From NCBI GenBank assembly GCA_030670375.1, contig DAOVBT010000083.1:1-7725 (forward strand): DNA of 7,725 nucleotides. The letters run 5' to 3'. Below, piece by piece: positions 6,598 to 7,725 of the stretch. Position 1 is the stretch's first letter. Each line of letters opens with the position of its first letter. The notes beneath the pieces are model-generated. The model ran no database searches and was not told the origin of the DNA. It saw nothing but the letters and a program-made list of their open reading frames with translations. The stretch comes from Candidatus Aminicenantota bacterium (GTDB lineage: Bacteria > Acidobacteriota > Aminicenantia > Aminicenantales > Aminicenantaceae). Position numbers and translations under genes: made by a program.

Positions 6598-6616
6598 TTA
6601 ACCTGAATTATTCATG
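6598..6616 (+). repeat. Boundary repeat copy 4 (TTAA + CCTGAATTATTCATG)
   Basis: Identical to copy 1 through the 18-bp stretch from TTAA to TTCAT. It lies 7 bp beyond the end of the LpxR-like gene, facing away from copy 3, with 68 bp of A+T-rich DNA between the two. Nothing else is recognised in the 6472-6623 gap beyond these copies and the promoter and ribosome site of the aminotransferase. Confidence 0.75.
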
Positions 6617-6623
6617 TGCGAGT

Positions 6624-7604
6624 TTAATATACATACGAAATGTTGATTGCGCCAAAAATTTGAGGCTTTTTTTGTGTCTTGAACTGCTTTGTTCTGTAAA
6701 CATAGGCGTAGCTGAATTTGAATCGTTTTTGGCATATCACAAAACCTAAAACGATATCGCCGACAAACGGATATTTATCCACGCGGTGACTATCCCTAAA
6801 AGTATTTCCATCCAGGAAGATATTCCGGTACACGGCATGCCCGACCAAATAGATATAGCCATGGATACCCGAACGTTTTGCATCTGCCCGGTGATTGGCC
6901 TGTTCACTAAAAAGAGCACCGCTCTCCCCCCCAGGACGAAGGAGAAACGTCCCAAAATCCTTGGGGAGATTCGAACCGAACCGGAATTGCCATCCTGTGG
7001 CTGCTGCCGTCATCATGGTTCCCAGGCTTCCACCGACATGGCCGATCAAATCATACCCTATTTTTTTCTCCTCTCCAGACCGAAAAATCCGCCATTTCTT
7101 GTCGAAAACTATGCCAAAGACAATTTCATCCTTAAGTTGGTGGTGCCAACCTCGGGGCCGTGTGCCTCGGTAGAGGCTGTGGACAAATCTTTGCACTTCT
7201 GCCGCCAGGGAACTTGGCCCGACAATCCCGAGCAATAATTCAAAAGTGCCCATGCTCTGGTCTCTTTTTTTGTGCAGGGCCAGGGTAAAATAGGATATGC
7301 CCGCATAAGGACGGTCATCCTCGATAAGGTCTTCGCGTTCGATCTCATAAGGCGTGTAGATGTTTTGCCCGAACGATACGGAGAACGCTTGGCGGGATAA
7401 TAGGTCGGACCGGCGCGACATTCTGTCGGGTGAGATCCAGGTCAATTTCACGCCATGGGTGTAATACCTGTCTGTACCCGCAAAAATATCGTTTTCCAGA
7501 TGAAAACTGAAGGCCCCCCGGTTTTGCGCAACACCGGGCTGAACTGCGGCAGACAGCAGCAGTGAACTTCCCAGAACAATCAGCAACAAAATCCTCTGGT
7601 TCAT
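6624..7604 (-). CDS. LpxR-family lipid A deacylase (DUF2219), outer-membrane beta-barrel
   Basis: A 326-residue protein with a signal peptide (MNQR, hydrophobic stretch 5-20, probable cleavage near GVA/Q at 26). LpxR in Salmonella is a calcium-dependent outer-membrane barrel that removes the 3'-acyloxyacyl group from lipid A. Family marks are clear: HLENDIFAGTDRYYTHG (35-51, with Asn38 and Asp39), DDRPYAG (96-102), GIVGPSSLAAEVQRFVHSL (126-144) and PRGWHHQLKDE (150-160). Gln138 and His142 keep the four-residue spacing of Gln118 and catalytic His122 of Salmonella LpxR; this equivalence was made by eye. The protein ends in alternating aromatic residues (SYVY), as expected for a barrel's last strand. 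The ribosome site is weak, but the preceding gene stops only 9 nt upstream, so translation may be coupled. Family is sure; the bond cleaved is inferred. Confidence 0.87.
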   Translation of the reverse strand: MNQRILLLIVLGSSLLLSAAVQPGVAQNRGAFSFHLENDIFAGTDRYYTHGVKLTWISPDRMSRRSDLLSRQAFSVSFGQNIYTPYEIEREDLIEDDRPYAGISYFTLALHKKRDQSMGTFELLLGIVGPSSLAAEVQRFVHSLYRGTRPRGWHHQLKDEIVFGIVFDKKWRIFRSGEEKKIGYDLIGHVGGSLGTMMTAAATGWQFRFGSNLPKDFGTFLLRPGGESGALFSEQANHRADAKRSGIHGYIYLVGHAVYRNIFLDGNTFRDSHRVDKYPFVGDIVLGFVICQKRFKFSYAYVYRTKQFKTQKKPQIFGAINISYVY

Positions 7605-7613
7605 ATCTAGCTT

Positions 7614-7725
7614 TCAGTACCTTTCTAGGTATCTCGTGGTGAAAAATTCATCCTTCACTTCCGGGTTGAACTGAATTTCGTCCACATTCATCACAGATTT
7701 TCTCCCGTTCTGTTCATTCACCATG
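7614..7725 (-). CDS. Probable outer-membrane lipoprotein-sorting protein, C-terminal end (rest outside window)
   Basis: On the - strand the frame is open from the window edge to a TGA at 7616-7614, giving at least 36 residues that end NPEVKDEFFTTRYLER-Y. From family knowledge, LolA-like outer-membrane lipoprotein-sorting proteins often end in a segment of the form N-P-x-x-x-D-x-x-F-T-x-R-Y-L, which this matches well. Such proteins are periplasmic carriers or barrel-associated factors. The ATG at 7724 is probably internal. The stop is 9 nt before the LpxR-like gene, so the two very likely form an operon with its promoter beyond the window. The short visible length keeps confidence moderate. 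Confidence 0.55.
   Translation of the reverse strand, partial: MVNEQNGRKSVMNVDEIQFNPEVKDEFFTTRYLERY

Noticed and set aside
1..7725. Defence system, prophage, CRISPR array, tRNA or rRNA
   Set aside because: All long conserved frames are metabolic, peptidase or envelope genes. I saw no spaced direct-repeat array, cloverleaf or transposase code.

Overview
The window reads as bacterial chromosome from a Gram-negative, peptide- and amino-acid-using organism. Two gene products belong to the outer membrane or its traffic (an LpxR-type lipid A deacylase and the tail of a probable lipoprotein-sorting protein). Two more enzymes carry export signals (an M28 peptidase and an arginase-fold protein). The C-terminus of the first gene and the style of the M28 peptidase resemble proteins I associate with Acidobacteriota or Aminicenantes-like genomes. 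That placement is an impression from protein style, not a proven taxonomy.

Layout, left to right: (1) the C-terminal 129 codons of a TPR-repeat protein on the + strand (to 392); (2) a convergent gap carrying a short repeat and a stem-loop; (3) a type-2 (MOFRL) glycerate kinase on the - strand (527-1855); (4) a 201-bp divergent promoter region; (5) an exported arginase/agmatinase-fold protein on the + strand with a TTG start (2057-3061); (6) a secreted M28 peptidase on the - strand (3048-5162) whose 3' end overlaps the arginase-like gene by 14 bp; (7) a fold-type-I PLP aminotransferase on the - strand (5230-6471), probably co-transcribed with the peptidase; (8) a 152-bp gap with two more repeat copies; (9) an LpxR-family protein on the - strand (6624-7604), 9 nt behind the end of (10) a probable outer-membrane lipoprotein-sorting gene that runs off the window.

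The middle genes suggest peptide and amino-acid salvage. The M28 enzyme would release amino acids outside the cytoplasm, the aminotransferase would deaminate them, and the glycerate kinase would feed three-carbon acids into glycolysis. The right-hand pair looks like an envelope-maintenance operon.

The most notable structure is not a gene. Four copies of a short motif, consensus WTAACCTGRATTATTCA, lie only at gene boundaries. Two copies are full or near-full 15-bp palindromes (CCTGAATTATTCAGG). One overlaps the stop codon of the aminotransferase, and one fills the -35/-10 spacer in front of the same gene. They may be mobile-element ends or REP-like repeats, or regulator sites. The second notable point is the arginase-fold protein: it keeps residues that hold the amino-acid part of arginine but has lost three residues central to classical arginase catalysis. 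I found no RNA genes, CRISPR array, prophage, intact transposase or obvious defence system.
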